A DNA stretch of 64,000 nt from Capitulum mitella (lineage: Eukaryota; Arthropoda; Thecostraca; Pollicipedomorpha; Pollicipedidae), in assembly GCA_030062745.1 (NCBI GenBank), contig CP099842.1, positions 25,019,822-25,083,821 of the forward strand. Reading direction: 5' to 3'. The position numbers were made by a program, and so were the translations under genes. Positions within the stretch are counted from its first letter, which is position 1. Each line of letters opens with the position of its first letter. Shown in pieces: positions 23,409 to 35,690 of this stretch. Below the pieces are notes generated by a model, which was not told the DNA's origin, ran no database searches, and saw nothing but the letters and a program-made list of their open reading frames with translations.

Positions 23409-24079
23409 AAAACCCCTTCCCCTTCTGACTACGCATGTTAATGTTCTGGGGAGGGTATCCAAATGATACCGGTTATTCGAACCCACGCCCCAACCCGCCA
23501 TACTTTCAGTGATAGCAGAATATTTCGTCCTTTCTGCCTTTAAATTCCTATTCGTTATCATAAGGTATCTGGTGAGAAACATGCCACCTCCGATTAAGCA
23601 TGTGAAGACGATTACAAAGCAAAACAGAAACCACTGTATTATAAGGTGTTCCTGCGTGCCGCGGCAGTTTCCCATAAGCTACAAGTAATGGATGATCATG
23701 AGCCTATGTTTTATTTGGAAAGCGATCGTCTTACTGTTTGCGATGCATTTTTTTTTTTGGAGGGGGATCCAGGACTGTTGACCCTTGATACATGCAAGCC
23801 TGCTGAATCTACCGGAAAGTGTGAACATCGTTGAACGCGGCACTGCTGTTTTCCAGAGCGAATTCATCAGACTGTCCAATAGCGCTCTCTAGTTTTCCAA
23901 TATACATTCATCTTTATGACCTGTAGTCAATTACCGAAGAAAAGTTTGAACCTTGCCTTAATGACGTGTTCCATCATGCTACCAATACTAATTATTCGAC
24001 GTCGTTGTGGTCCCCCTGAGCCGCAGTGTTCATTTTCTGTGTGAAGTCCCGAGCTAATTATCGGCTGGGACATTGTCTC
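23409..24079. other. unassigned stretch
   Basis: Contains a T-run at about 23749-23758. No gene or repeat could be supported. Confidence 0.5.
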
Positions 24080-25070
24080 TGGCACGCATCCATTACTGAC
24101 AACACGCCGCCGGACGGGAGCAGCGACGCATATTGAGCTGAGCAGATCAAACCAGGAGCTAGACGGGGCCTGCGTGGGAGCCGCAGCCACTCTCCACTGA
24201 CGCGGCCGGCCCGCGGGAACGGTTACGCCGTTGTCCTGTCTCGAGGGACGCCACCGAGCGGGCGACGATCGGCGATAATGGGTGTGGTTGAGTGATGAGA
24301 CAAAAACGTTCTGAGCACCACACCACCTCCAAAGCCGATAGATCACGAAGATCGGAGAGGTGTCGTGCTCAGTAGCCCGGAGTACCCATGAAATATGTTG
24401 GAATGGGTCGAGGCGGCTCGGATACATAGTGGCTTGCTGTTCGTGTATGATGCGTATCAAAATGTTTGTCTGTTTTGCGCATGCGCTCGCGGATGATGTG
24501 TATCACATTCACAGCACACCGGGATATGTACGTTGGAAGACATCACATCGCAGTTCGGGTCTCCTCGTGAGTCGGTGCTGTGTTGGGAACTCAAACGGCC
24601 GAGTTTTCGTGGAGAGACAAAGACGTCCCGGCTCGGCCGCCCAGTTTCCATGGAAACGCCCTCGGCCCAGCCGCCGCCGCTGAGCCTACACAGACGCGCA
24701 ATCCCGTCCCCGGTCCGCTCGCCAGCATGTTCGCAGAACGTCGGGAACGGCCACGGGTCAGCAACCAAGTCTGGGTTTACGTCGGAACGCTCGCAGCTCA
24801 ACCGCCGCGTGTGAGCGTGCGTGGAGAGGCTGTCACGTTCCCGGTTTCGCCGCCGCGTCTGAGCTTTTGGGCGTAGAAACTCCCGAGTGACGTGCCCGCC
24901 GCAGGCGAGGCGCTGTCCTGAACGCGACCGGGCGCCAGATGCCGCTGATGCGGCGGCGGTAAATCCTCGCCGCTGCGATATTGCGCTTTTCCTCTTTCTG
25001 GGACGTTGCCCGGGTATCCTCTCGAACGTGGAGGGCGGGAGAGGACGAGGTAGGAGATTTCAGTCTGTGG
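24080..25070. promoter_or_regulatory. CpG-rich island 5 (two cores) with NRF1-like and RFX X-box sites
   Basis: Two CpG-rich cores lie at about 24080-24270 and 24590-25070. Between and within them are an NRF1-like TGCGCATGCGC (24476-24486) and a perfect 14-bp palindrome GTTTCCATGGAAAC (24644-24657). The palindrome matches the RFX-family X-box (GTTNCC AT GGNAAC). In animals these motifs mark CpG promoters, the X-box often those of ciliary genes. No gene start could be identified on either side. Confidence 0.45.
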
Positions 25071-26339
25071 TACTGCAGGCCGGCCAACACTCGGAAACAA
25101 TTATCTTATTATTTTATCAGTCGGCATAACATTAAGGGAATGGCTCCGATGGACTTTGGACGTCATTACATATGCCGTACTATATGCATAATTCCATGCT
25201 CTTGTATTCTTCAGAACGTCATTCAAAAGCCCTAAAGGTGCTGTATATGGTGCTAACTTCCATTTGCCCGCGCTCCTTCACAGCTGATTGCTTGGAAAAG
25301 AGAAAATCTCGTGGCGGATATGTATTGAACAATCTGGTGTGTTTTGTAGTTTCCTGAACTCACGCTGGCGTTTCTTTTGCGGCATAAATCCATTGCCTCA
25401 GAACTGCCGGCGATGGTCGGATCCCGCACCTGAAGGAGGCGTCTGAAAACTAATCGGTGTCATTCTGGTGTCAGCAGCACGACACGCTTGCACCTGGAGA
25501 AGCAGCAGATGTCGATCCAAGGCTGTCTGCTTTTGACTTCAAAGCATATCGTCTATGTCTTACGGACTATCCGCCTGTAATCTGCTTACTGGTGACTGCT
25601 TGCTGCTGCCCGATGGCGACTATTTCCAAGCGAAATAGTAAGTGGTTATGCTAGCAGTGCTCGTGGCACAAGGAAAAACTTCCATCGTCTGGCATGTTAT
25701 TCGCTTAATTTCAGCACGCTTATGGCGTTAGAAAATCGTCTGAGCCGCAGTGTAAATAAATGTTAGTCATCCACAATCACGGTAAGCCAATGCCATTCTC
25801 AGCTAAGGCAATGGAACTTGCTGGCAATTTCCACATGATGCACCACGGCAATCTGATTGTCGCAGTGGTGATTTAGTATACACGGTGTAGTTGACATAAT
25901 GGGGAGGTGTAAGATATGGTCCAGTCCTCTCAGCAGTCGCTGATGGCTGTGGTGCCCGGAAATGGAGGGTGCTTCACGCGTTCGTGGCGTACCAGCAATT
26001 GCGTTGGCCCCCGCTGTGCACCAAAATCTATTCTAAATTACCATGGAGTGGAGACAACTTTGATGAAGGGCATTAACATTTGTATTATCATCTATACACA
26101 CTTCATCAAACGCACAAATAACTGCAAAAATAATACAAAAGTATTGGGGCCTGGAACCCCACCTGCTCAAAACATCTCTCCAGCCATCATCGAGGAGACA
26201 GCAAATGGGTGGCCAGCCCACCAGACAGCTAGCAGAAAGGCACCTCGGCAACACCACGCCCCACGGCACGAATGAAACCAACAAAATCAGAACAGACAAG
26301 TAATGCGGACGGAAAACAAAGGTAGCTGAACAAACGGAA
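25071..26339. other. unassigned stretch
   Basis: No gene or repeat could be supported. Confidence 0.5.
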
Positions 26340-26730
26340 AACGTCAGTGGGTGCCGCAGATGCCGGACTCGACACACGCTGGTCTGTAGCTACAGACCAG
26401 CTCCTGAAGCAGCTGGTCCCCGTCCGGCCCGGCCTCCCTGCTGACCGGCTCCCTCGAGCCGACCCCGCGCGTGCGCCGCCGAAAACCGCAGCAGACTCTC
26501 CAGGTCGCACGGCTCCCGCTGGGGCGGCAGGGCGGCACCTCGCCGTCGCCACGCACAGCTGTTCAGCCACCTCCCGGCGTCCGGACCCACCGGCAGGCCG
26601 CACCTACGCAGCAGCCGCCGCGAGGAATCAGCACCCTGAGCGGCGTTCTCTCATTTGCGATCGAGTTGACGCCGCCCTTCGCACCAGGCCATGTACCCCA
26701 ACTCAACTGCGCTTTGTTAAGGCTCGAGGC
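26340..26730. promoter_or_regulatory. CpG-rich island 6
   Basis: GC- and CpG-rich patch. Long chance frames on both strands reflect composition. No domain is recognised. Confidence 0.45.
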
Positions 26731-28079
26731 ACCGGGTGTGCTAACAGTCTGCTGTGCCGAAACTGAGTCACGTCAACTGCCAGATTTTATGTGCGTGATT
26801 AAGTCGAGCGTGGAACACAACAAAAGCGTTGTGACAATAGTCTGCTTTGGTTTAATCTAACGATCTACCCAACGATCTGACCTAGTAATCTTACGATCTA
26901 ATCTAACAACGAGGTTTGTTAGAAACATTACCGAAGCATAACAACATTAATAAGTCCGTGTTTCGAAACTTGAATTAAAAGGACATGACAGGACTGTTGT
27001 GGTTGTTATTTGTTGGCTATTGCAAAACTATTTATGAAACATATGCGCTATTCATTAATCATTAAACACTACCTTTCTTTTTGAGAAAGGCTGTCTACCA
27101 CATAATGTTTTGAAAAGTCAGCATTTGTTTAGCTCTTAATTTTAATCTTCCTTTTTTAGTTTTGGGATTTTAGTTTTGAGTTTCTTTTCTTTTCAGCTTT
27201 AGTTTTTTTGCTCATTTGTGGTTTTGGTTAAGTTTTTTTGTGTTTCAATTTCTCAACCATGTGAATTGCCTGAACAGACTGCCACTTTCTGTGGCAAGTG
27301 GTTCTGTCGGATTGCCCTGAAATCAGTTTTGCGGTCCATGCATAATTTACGAGGAGGTACGTGGCATAAATGGCTTCTTCTCGCACTGCAGACTTCGACG
27401 AATCAACGATGGAACTTTTCCAGACACGTTGAGGTTCTTTCGTGGAATGAGTCGGAGTTTCCCGTCGATGACTGTTTTACGTCACCCCAGTCCTTTGGAG
27501 AAGGCCGTTGTTGACTTTTCGTTTCAAGCAGCAGCCTGAGGAGGAGGAAGTCACGCTATTCCCTAGATCCTTCCACACATTTTCCAAGACCTGCCGAAAC
27601 ATCTCGCGAGAAACTTCAGTGTTGGGGCTAGTATTACCCGGCTACGAAACATAATCAGTCAGAGGGAAGGGGAGGCGGCACAGAGGCGATAGAGCTGTTG
27701 CTGCCCCAGTTCGTGTTTGCATGCTCCGAGGGACTGAGATGAGCGCAGAGACTAAAAACAGTAATCACCAGTCTGTCCTCAGGGAGACCTCTTATCCTCG
27801 TGGCCCACTGCGCATCCCTCTTTGGTAGAGTTATGGGCGTTTTACAATCAGCGGCTTAAATCCCATGACCAGAGTTGCCCTTAAATTTCATGGCACTGAA
27901 AACAAATGCAATTTTTATGGTCACATTTTCATTCATGCCAAAAATGGCTAAATCGGTTCGCAAACAGCATGTGGCCACGAACAGTTCCATGCTTCTAGCG
28001 CACGCTCCGAACGTCGCATGTCCCCACGACGTGCGTCCTTCATTTAGGTTCTCCGCGCAGTGCGTTGGCAGTGCGTGAC
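26731..28079. other. unassigned AT-rich stretch with T-rich tract
   Basis: A T-rich, purine-poor tract lies at about 27120-27250 (TTTTAGTTTTG-like words recur). No gene is recognised. Confidence 0.5.
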
Positions 28080-28400
28080 CAGTTTTGTATTGTTCGCGTG
28101 GCGACGTCCGGGCTTCATCCCGCCCCGCACGACCGCCCGACAGCTCTGCAGCAGTCGCGGGTCGGCTCGCGCGCGACGTAGAAAAACGTCCCGCCCACGG
28201 AGGGAATTCCTTCCAATTTCCGCCGGCGGCCGTGCGGCACGATATCCAGTGGCCACGAGAGGCCGAGGGGCGCGACCTGCCTGGGCGCTGGTCTCCCCCA
28301 TAGGAGTTTTGTGCAGACGCCAGCTGACTGCAGTCCGCCTGCGGCGCCGGCTGCGGGCCGGAGGTCGCGGTGGCGTGTCGGGGTCAGATGGTCACGCAGT
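28080..28400. promoter_or_regulatory. CpG-rich island 7
   Basis: CpG-dense patch of about 320 bp. A plus frame stays open across it and about 190 bp beyond (28060-28590) but shows no recognisable domain and is compositionally driven. It is not called as coding. Confidence 0.45.
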
Positions 28401-28532
28401 GGTGAGTGCCAGCTCTTTGCTGTCGGAAGACCACCAAAGTGATGTGGTTGATATTCGTCCGGGTTTCAGTGGTCTGACGCTGAAACTTGCATGGAAATGT
28501 GGGATACTAGGAGGAAAATACGCCTTTCACAC

Positions 28533-28800
28533 GGCACGTAGGCAGGATTTTCCTCGGGAGAAAGGCCAAATGTCAAATGTTGTCATATGACTAGCATATC
28601 ACGAAATTTACGAGAAAAAGCAGAAGTTTTAGGTGACTGGTCCCATATTTAATGCACAGGAAAAACGTATTACGTTTGCTTTTGCATCATGTATAATAAT
28701 CACTTCTTTGTATTCCTGCAAAGTCGCTAAATATCTAGCGTAGACCGCTTCCTCTGGCTCGGGGGGAAGGCATGGCCCTCATGCCCCCTTGTCTATGTGT
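28533..28800 (-). repeat. family C dispersed repeat, copy C1
   Basis: The reverse complement aligns by eye at roughly 70-75 per cent with 37785-38045. Shared words in the same order are CATAGxCAA, a G-rich CATG-rich stretch, GCGGTCTACGCTAGATA, TTAGCGA, GCAGGAATAC, CAAAAGCAAAC, CATATGACAA, TTTGACATT and GAGGAAAATC. It is non-coding, with no clear terminal repeats. It is probably a fragment of an old transposon family. Confidence 0.7.
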
Positions 28801-31119
28801 CTGCTCTGAAAATGATCATTAGAAGTTATATCAAAATGAAAAAAGGCTTTTAACGTTCCGTTAAAAATGCTGACATTTTATCGTAAAATGCCAAGCACCC
28901 TCCAGAATGTAGCATGGCTTAGAATACGTTTCCTTCTTATCGAGGGAAAACAACTTTAATTTCTAGCTGCGTAGCTCCGCCCAATCATTGCGCTCCCTCA
29001 TTTTTTCCACGCAGACAAGTTTCCATCACTTGCTTCTCATTCTTCCCAGTTTGCTTGTTCTCCACTGCACATCCATTCCCCCGCTTTCCTCTGTACTCTT
29101 TCTCAAGTCCTGGCTATTCTCATTAGGCTCCAAGCGAAATGCCTGACCGCGATGAACGTGAATCAGTCAGGCTGCGAATGGCCCTCATCGAACCCGGAGT
29201 CATGCATCTCCTTCCAGTCGCCTGTTACCATTGGAAAGAGCTTCGAAAAAGAAGAGCCGACACAGCGCTTGTGGGTCGGCAACACACCACTTTTGGAGAC
29301 AAATGTCCTCGTATTTTGATCTCAAAGCTGTTGAAGTATAAAAAAAAAACACCTGCAAAGTAGCAGCCATTTCTCAGACAATGCAACGAGCAAACCATGT
29401 GCATTTAATATGTTGAACGATATACGAATAGTTCTTTTGCACCTCTGTCGAAGAGTCTTGAATTCACGTTGAATGCTGAGAAAATGAAAGAACGTCGCCT
29501 GAAGTTAAAGCAAGGCACGACCATGGGCATCACTCCAGTTCAAAGTGTTTCCAGCCTGATGGCCAATTAAGGACATCCCCCGCTCGTTACTTTCTTTATG
29601 GCCCATAAAGGCAGCGCACAGAGGCCTCAGACTATCCTTGACATCGTCCGGGCAGTCGCCACCGGCCACTCCAGTGTGTTCATCGCCATCTCCCGTCACA
29701 TCAGGGAAGAGTGGGGGCAGGACCGGCCTTCTGATGTCATGACCAGGCATGGGGGTCAGACCCGTCAGATATCGTTTTATGAGGGTTGTCCGCATCACTC
29801 GCAAATGGCGTGGGAGTCGCAATAAATGAGCAAAGTCATTGCCGAGAAATCCCATTTCTTCATGGCCTTGAGTTCATGCTGCAAGATAGTGAATCATATC
29901 CCCCGAAGTGTTAATGTAATTTCAGTCTCTCAAAACGTGAAATCCCGGGAAGAAGGCCGTGTTTCCATCCATTTGCAAAGTTCAGGACAGGTAACGAGAG
30001 CAACTTCAAGTTCGATGCTCCTCGTTCGTTACGTGTAATGCGGAAAAGAGGATCGTCAAATGTTCCGTTCGGAGAAGATAAAAAAATTTATTCTGATTTA
30101 AACTCACTCACACTTTTTTGGCTATTTCCATAAATGTTCCATGTGGCGTTTAATTTTGACTAAATTTGAGTCGCGTCACAGGCACATGAGTTTTCTTTAC
30201 CTAAATGCCTTTAAATGGAATGCATGAGTTCGACGATTTTCTGGTCTTTTTTTATTTGATGAGCGTACATCAGACATTCTGGAAATTGAACTCCGGCCAT
30301 CAGGAAGCAAAACTGTCCTTTCAGCGATGTTTTTCTGGTTTGCCATGAATGTTTCTCAACGAAGACCTGTTTTCTCGACAACGTCTTTCTTTTTTCTGGT
30401 TTGACAAAGACATTTTTCTTTTCATCTGATTAACATGCATACACACCTGTGATGATCGAAACCTCGGCTACCTAGAAGCCCAATCGGACGACGACGCGAT
30501 TTCATGCTAATGAAAGCACGTTCTCATCTGGTTGTTTCCGTGATGTACAGCATTCTGAAAATCCACCAAAACAGACGCAAGTTCTTGGCGACATCCATGT
30601 GAACCTGTTGCATTGCGAAAGATCATGTAAATAGATGAAATCTGCAAGACTGATGTGGCTCTGAATTCCTTGCTCAGAGCTGCAACACGTAGATGCTGGT
30701 CATATCTCATTTACAGACACTGATGCGCTTGTGTTGCAGAAATCCCGGATGACATGTATGTATGCAGGCTGAGATGACATACAATGGCTTTACCCAGTGC
30801 GTTAAAGGCTGCAAAACTGTCCGCTCTAAGCTGGCGGAAGGAGACGACCATTCAGATACATTTGCTCATGATTTCCCTGTATGCCAGAATCATGAAATGC
30901 AGCTAGATGTAACCCGTTCCTTGTGCAAACTTTGGTATCTCAGCGCATACCTCTTCTTCCCACATGCTGTTTCAAATCACTCCCACACCAGTTCAAAAGC
31001 AACCGCCAATTTGGCAATGAAGAGGCATTTCCCAGGGACTTGTAACCAAAGGGAACACGAGCAAATCTTTCGATTCAGTGTGTCAAATATGTATTGCCAC
31101 TTCATAACTGCATTCACTA
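28801..31119. other. unassigned stretch
   Basis: About 2.3 kb with no supportable gene or RNA. Two modest open frames (29598-29825 plus and 30762-31334 plus) show no known motif, and the second owes its length partly to the GC-rich island at its end. Confidence 0.45.
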
Positions 31120-31440
31120 CAGCCGCCGACGAGGGTGTCACTCACAACCGCCAACCACATTTGCCAGCTACAGCTGTGCCCGGCGGCTGGCAGCTGCGGC
31201 CGGCAGCCGGGCTGGTGGCTGCGGCCCGTCTCACGCTCGCGGACGCCGCTATCGATCAACAGCCGGGACCGATCTGCCGGCGGCGCCCTCCAGAGACCAC
31301 GTCGGAACGGGTCTCCGGCGCGATGAACTCCTGACGCCGGCCTGGGACGGCCGTGATACACCGACATCGATGCAGATTGGTTCGTGATACAGTGGCCTCG
31401 AGATCGTAGAGCTCGGATGCACTGACACGGAGGCCGGGGC
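31120..31440. promoter_or_regulatory. CpG-rich island 8
   Basis: CpG-rich patch with GGCTGGCAGCTGCGGCCGGC-type words and AT-rich flanks. No gene is recognised. Confidence 0.45.
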
Positions 31441-31453
31441 CGCCTACAAAACG

Positions 31454-31885
31454 CTAGTCAATAACCGGCTTCAAAGAAGTCATGTGGTTTATGGCGTCAG
31501 GAACGTTTTTACCGCTGCTCTCCCTAAAGCAGGGCGTGCAGGCATTAACGTCTAAGGTGACTCCAGAAAAGGATTCTGCCAAGCTCACAATGCCCAGCAT
31601 CATCCGTCGCGTTGTATAACGAATCCACGAAAGTCGTTTCGATATAATACCATATTTTAAATATCTGGAGTTGGCTGTTTCTAATGGCTTCTGCGAGTCC
31701 ACGAGGCCGGGCCTGTGATTAATATAGAGCAATTTCCAACTCGCGTCAGCTTGAATTAGAACCAAGAATAGCCACCGATCGGTTTGATTGGGATGATTCA
31801 CTTGACAAGCCAACAGACCATCCGTTTTGGCTAATGGGTATGGAACCTTCATGAATTGCACGTCTGAAATTAAAGCCGACATCAT
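31454..31885 (-). CDS. unrecognised open frame of 143 codons (weak)
   Basis: The frame stays open for 432 bp in DNA of only moderate GC, longer than most chance frames nearby, and starts with two Met. The protein has mixed composition with segments such as WLFLVLIQADASWKLLYIN and no recognised domain, signal peptide or repeat. No splice context was identified. It could be a fragment of an unrecognised gene or transposon, or chance. Confidence 0.15.
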   Translation of the reverse strand: MMSALISDVQFMKVPYPLAKTDGLLACQVNHPNQTDRWLFLVLIQADASWKLLYINHRPGLVDSQKPLETANSRYLKYGIISKRLSWIRYTTRRMMLGIVSLAESFSGVTLDVNACTPCFRESSGKNVPDAINHMTSLKPVID

Positions 31886-32179
31886 TGAACCGCATCCAAA
31901 AATAAGTTATAGTCAGAAGACCGAGTAGCCAGCTCGCTATATCAAAGAGGTCATGGGTATAGAAACGGGGGGAGGGCCATGCCCCACTTTTGTAAATTCG
32001 ACATTAGCCCTACAAGGGAGGGACGGCTTTGCCCCCTCCCCATTTTTCTGGATTCTCCTATACCACTGAAAGCGATAAAGTTTTGATGTCTGGAAACTGG
32101 TGCATGGTATCTAAGATATTAATGTTGGTCAGCCATGAAGATTTTCACTGCTATACTGCATCATACTTAAAAAATTTCG

Positions 32180-32400
32180 GCCAGACATGTGCCTGGATCT
32201 CATAAGAGGATATGGGCTCCGCAGGGATCTGTCAAATGTTACCATAGGATCTAGGATCTGGAGAGATCCTTTAACAAAATGTTACCATAGGATTTGGGAT
32301 CTTAATAGATTTTTCGGCAAAATTTTGCGAGGGATCCGGGATCTGAAAGGATGTTGCGACATCTTGCAGACTTAGGGTATAAGATCTGAAGGGATCACTC
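32180..32400. repeat. degenerate GGATCT-rich tandem repeat, spacing about 43 bp
   Basis: AAATGTTACCATAGGAT recurs at 32234 and 32277 (43 bp). The words GGGATCTG, AGGATCT and AAGATCTGAAGGGATC continue to about 32396, with decayed spacing. The array is short and diverged. Confidence 0.65.
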
Positions 32401-32626
32401 AGGACAACATAGGCTTTAAAATGTAGGTTTTACATGGTAGGCTTGCACAGTTTAATTTTGATGTCTGACATACAAGCTGAGAGGCAAGTGGTTAACATTT
32501 AATACAGACTTTCGATGGCAAACACAGTACCACATCCTGTGCGGGCAAACAACATGCAGAATAGTTTACTGAACCAATCAATACACATAAAAACGTCTTG
32601 TTATGCTTGGGAAGCTGAGTTTTGTC

Positions 32627-33445
32627 ATAAAACGCGCACTGGAAAGACAAAGTCGTGTTAAGACATAGAGCAATTTTTGTATCGCCCCCACCTGTTTTTT
32701 TTTTTATTAATAAAACACGTGTGCGCACATGGATACGCTTATATATACCAGGGTCATTTCAGATCAAGGCCATCAAAGGCCAAGGGCAACTATTTGTGAC
32801 CTGGTCCAGATGTGCTTTTCAATATGCCGATTTTTATGAAATATGCATTCAAAGATCCTACTAAAAACACTTTTGGCGCATTGATACTCACATGTATGTA
32901 CATATATACGTATGCATACATACATAGATATAAACGCTGGAAGTGACCAAATGTACCGATACTGGTGACTAAAAATACGCCAAAAGATGCGTACAGTGCC
33001 CTTATTTACACTCAAGCTTTCCTGTGTTGCTCGAAATCTGACCTGCAAAAGATGACAAAATGACGCTGTAAGTCTTGTAAATCGCTGACCTAACATGACC
33101 TCGACCCGAAATCCCCAGTCAAGACACCATATGAATGGAAATCGTCGTATTCTACGTTTTAACGGCAAAAAAAAACACCTTTTTCGGTTTCGTGCCAAAA
33201 ACCTATGGAATGGCCCGTACGGGCCAAGAAAGTGCCAAAAGTTGACCTTTTCGACCCCATTTGACCTTGAAGATATTATTAACCTAGAGCCATCAAAATT
33301 GCACACAATGTAAATCGTGACAATCCCACCCTGTCCACAAAATTCCACGCCTCTAGCTCTCTTTGTTCATGAGTTCGAAGGGTCACTTTTGTGCTCCCTT
33401 TCCGGTGCGCGTTAGCGCGAAAACCCCTTCCACCACGCGGGTTAA
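32627..33445 (+). mobile_element. family A non-autonomous DNA transposon, copy A2 (internally deleted)
   Basis: The left end is ACGCGCACTGGAAAG after a decayed TTAA (ATAA). The right end runs through GGTGCGCGTTAGCGCGAAA to CGCGGG and then TTAA (33442-33445). It matches A1 from the TGATCTGGTCC-like region to the right end, but lacks about 300 bp of the left part. In its place is a T-run and a stretch found also in the tandem units of A3 (ACACGTGTGCGCAC, ATACCAGGGTCAT). No coding capacity for a transposase. Confidence 0.85.
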
Positions 33446-34029
33446 GCTGAACTGTCGCATCGTGTTATTCATCATTTGCGCTTAAGAATGAAACACGGTT
33501 TCAAATTATCCACATCAGGATCACGTAACACCTAGTAGAGTACCAGGGTTTTTTGGGTCATGTCTTTTTTCTTTCAGTCAAAAACCATAAACATCACATG
33601 TTGGGTGAATAACGGCAAAACAGACCCGTCTTCATAAAGCCATTGCCCAACATCTAAAACTACATTTTACGGGTCAGTCATTCACATGACCAATGTCGGT
33701 GATGAGCTTACTAGCTCACCTGTCATCCGTTTTTGTTTTCGACTGAAATCCACAACTGGACATTCTTCTTGCAATAACTGCAACATCATTCCGTCAAAAA
33801 AAAAACACTTTTTCATAGCCTTGAAAGACAAACAAAACCACATCTCATCGACTCAAGATCTGGATCCATACTCCCCATATCCTGGCACATTTATTTCAGC
33901 GTTATTGGTGTTGCGAGAAGCGAGTATCCATCGAACACGTACAAGAAGCCTCGCAAAACCTATCCTAAATTCAACTATCGACGCTTGACAAGCAGAAAAG
34001 TGCGTAAACAGGTGGAACGCTGGACATAC
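33446..34029. other. unassigned stretch
   Basis: Nothing recognisable apart from an A-run near 33799-33807. Confidence 0.5.
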
Positions 34030-34167
34030 CTGAGGCTGCCTCACCTCTTCTGCGGTGGCGGCGCGCTGTTCCTTGGTTGGGGGACCCCTGTATGATTGCG
34101 GCACGTTGACGTTGACCTCAGATTCGCTGGTCCGCCCGGGATCAGCCGGCGATTCGAACCTGAGGTT
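34030..34167 (-). CDS. candidate internal coding exon, 46 codons, phase 0-0
   Basis: On the minus strand a pyrimidine-rich stretch ending CCACCACACAG (acceptor) is followed by 138 bases open in frame. They end CCTCAG before GTATGT, a near-consensus donor. An alternative donor (GAG before GTGAGG) lies 15 bases earlier. Both ends fall at codon boundaries. The peptide is acidic and polar, with the middle reading SEVNVNVPQSYRGPPTKEQR, and is more GC-rich than its AT-rich surroundings. No family is recognised. This is the best-supported exon in the window, but there is no partner exon in view. Confidence 0.35.
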
Positions 34168-35195
34168 CTGTGTGGTGGCGGTATCAGAGCGGACGGAGGA
34201 CACCGCAAAATAAAATATTTAGTATACGAAATAGAACTAAAATTGTTTTGGGCCTGGAAAGTGAAAAGCGGTACGGAAGTACCTTCGTTTTGCCGAGAGG
34301 AACTTGTTTCAAAGCAGGGTCTATGTTACTCCTAAGTTTCAACGCAAGCCAGTCTCCCTTGAATCAATCTACCGGCCAAAGCTCTGAGATAGCCTTATCC
34401 TGGCAACTGCCTTGGAGGTACGAGAGGGCCAGGAGTACGACGAAACCTCAGGCTGCGTTCTTTTACCACGATAATCCACGACACTCTGAGTAGCTTGGAG
34501 TGTTCTGGAAGGCCGAACAAGAGCTGCCTCATAATGCCTGTGACAAGAACATTAGTCATTGTCAGTCATAGGTTTAATTTTGTAAAGTCAGACTGTTGTT
34601 ATCGCCACGGACGTATTCTGCTCTACGATGTGCTTAGTCTTCATCTCTGGACGTCGTCAAGACAACAATTTACCGATTTCAGTGTTCCAAGGATTGGGTG
34701 ATGTTTTTTTTGTCTACATCAGTTAACGTATCCGTACGTTACGTCCATATGTTTGCATGTCTATACCTTTATGAGCAGACCCTCTGAGGTGCTGCTCACA
34801 GTCATTCGTATTCCCGGGTTCTTTGTTTTAGCTGATGGGCCGTTGACTGGCTGGCCAGCACATGCTTCTCCAGCACTGGTAAATCTGTCAGCGCCGGATG
34901 GCGTCCAGTGGCGGCCCGCTGCGCGCCGTTATTTCGCGGCCAGATTCGCACCGTCTGTAAGAAGACTACACCGCATGACAAGGTGTCCTGCGGTACAGTC
35001 TACTCCCAACAGCCTTGGCCTCAGCCTTGACACACGTTTGATCAGCTTCAAACCGGACTCAGGCTCCTCGAGACTCTGAGCCCTTTCCCCCAGATTTCGT
35101 CATATCTGCCACCATGTTGAAAGTTTAGTTATCATGGGAGCAGGAGGGGGGGGGGGGCAGGGAGCCATGGCCCCTCCCCACTCACCTTGGGAAAT
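34168..35195. other. unassigned stretch with a small GC-rich patch
   Basis: A GC-rich patch lies at about 34845-34980. A G-run of 13 at about 35148 begins a G-rich/C-rich pair (GGGAGCCATGGCCCCTCCCC, 35160-35179) just left of the family B element. No gene is recognised. Confidence 0.5.
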
Positions 35196-35690
35196 TTAAC
35201 CCGCCCCCGACTGGGGGAGGGCGGTTGACCACCCCGTAAGGTTTTTCCGAAACTGCGAGAGAACAAACGAACGCAGCTTCACCAAGCTTTATGTACCTTC
35301 TGGCTGATCATTTTTACACATTGTAACCGATTTTTGACCTCAGGTCAAGTAAGGTGTCTGAATGAGATCAGGTCAAATGGACGTATGTCCAAAACAGTTC
35401 AGCGCCCTGTAACTTTTTTGGAGCATGATATCACAATAAAACTTTCCGGGGTCCGAGACTTTGACAAATGCAACAAAACTGCTATCTCAGATTTCTCGGA
35501 AATGCCCGGGTCATTAACCTGAGGCCAAGCCCGTTTTCAACATAAGTCGCCGTTGTTCTGAAAATTGACGGAATTTTTTTAAAACAATTTGAATGTGGGG
35601 AGATCCAGACATCCAGTTTCCGTCAATGAGCAACGTTTCAATTACCTCTGACCGCTGGCCTGGGGTCAGGTCACGAATGAATGTTATGAG
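35196..35690 (+). mobile_element. family B non-autonomous DNA transposon, copy B2, left half
   Basis: Starts at TTAA (35196-35199) followed by CCCGCCCCCGACTGGGGG and aligns with B1 from 53835 to about 54327. The match stops sharply after TGAG at 35687-35690. The remainder of the element resumes at 38735. AGGTCA-type words recur (TTTTGACCTCAGGTCAAG near 35332, GGGGTCAGGTCACG near 35661). Confidence 0.85.

Noticed and set aside
23470-23500. GGGTTCGAATA on the minus strand resembling a T arm
   Set aside because: The rest of a tRNA fold is missing and the B box is not consensus at its 3' side.
30762-31334. 190-codon plus-strand frame
   Set aside because: No recognisable motif. The last third is compositional within island 8 and no start or splice context was found.
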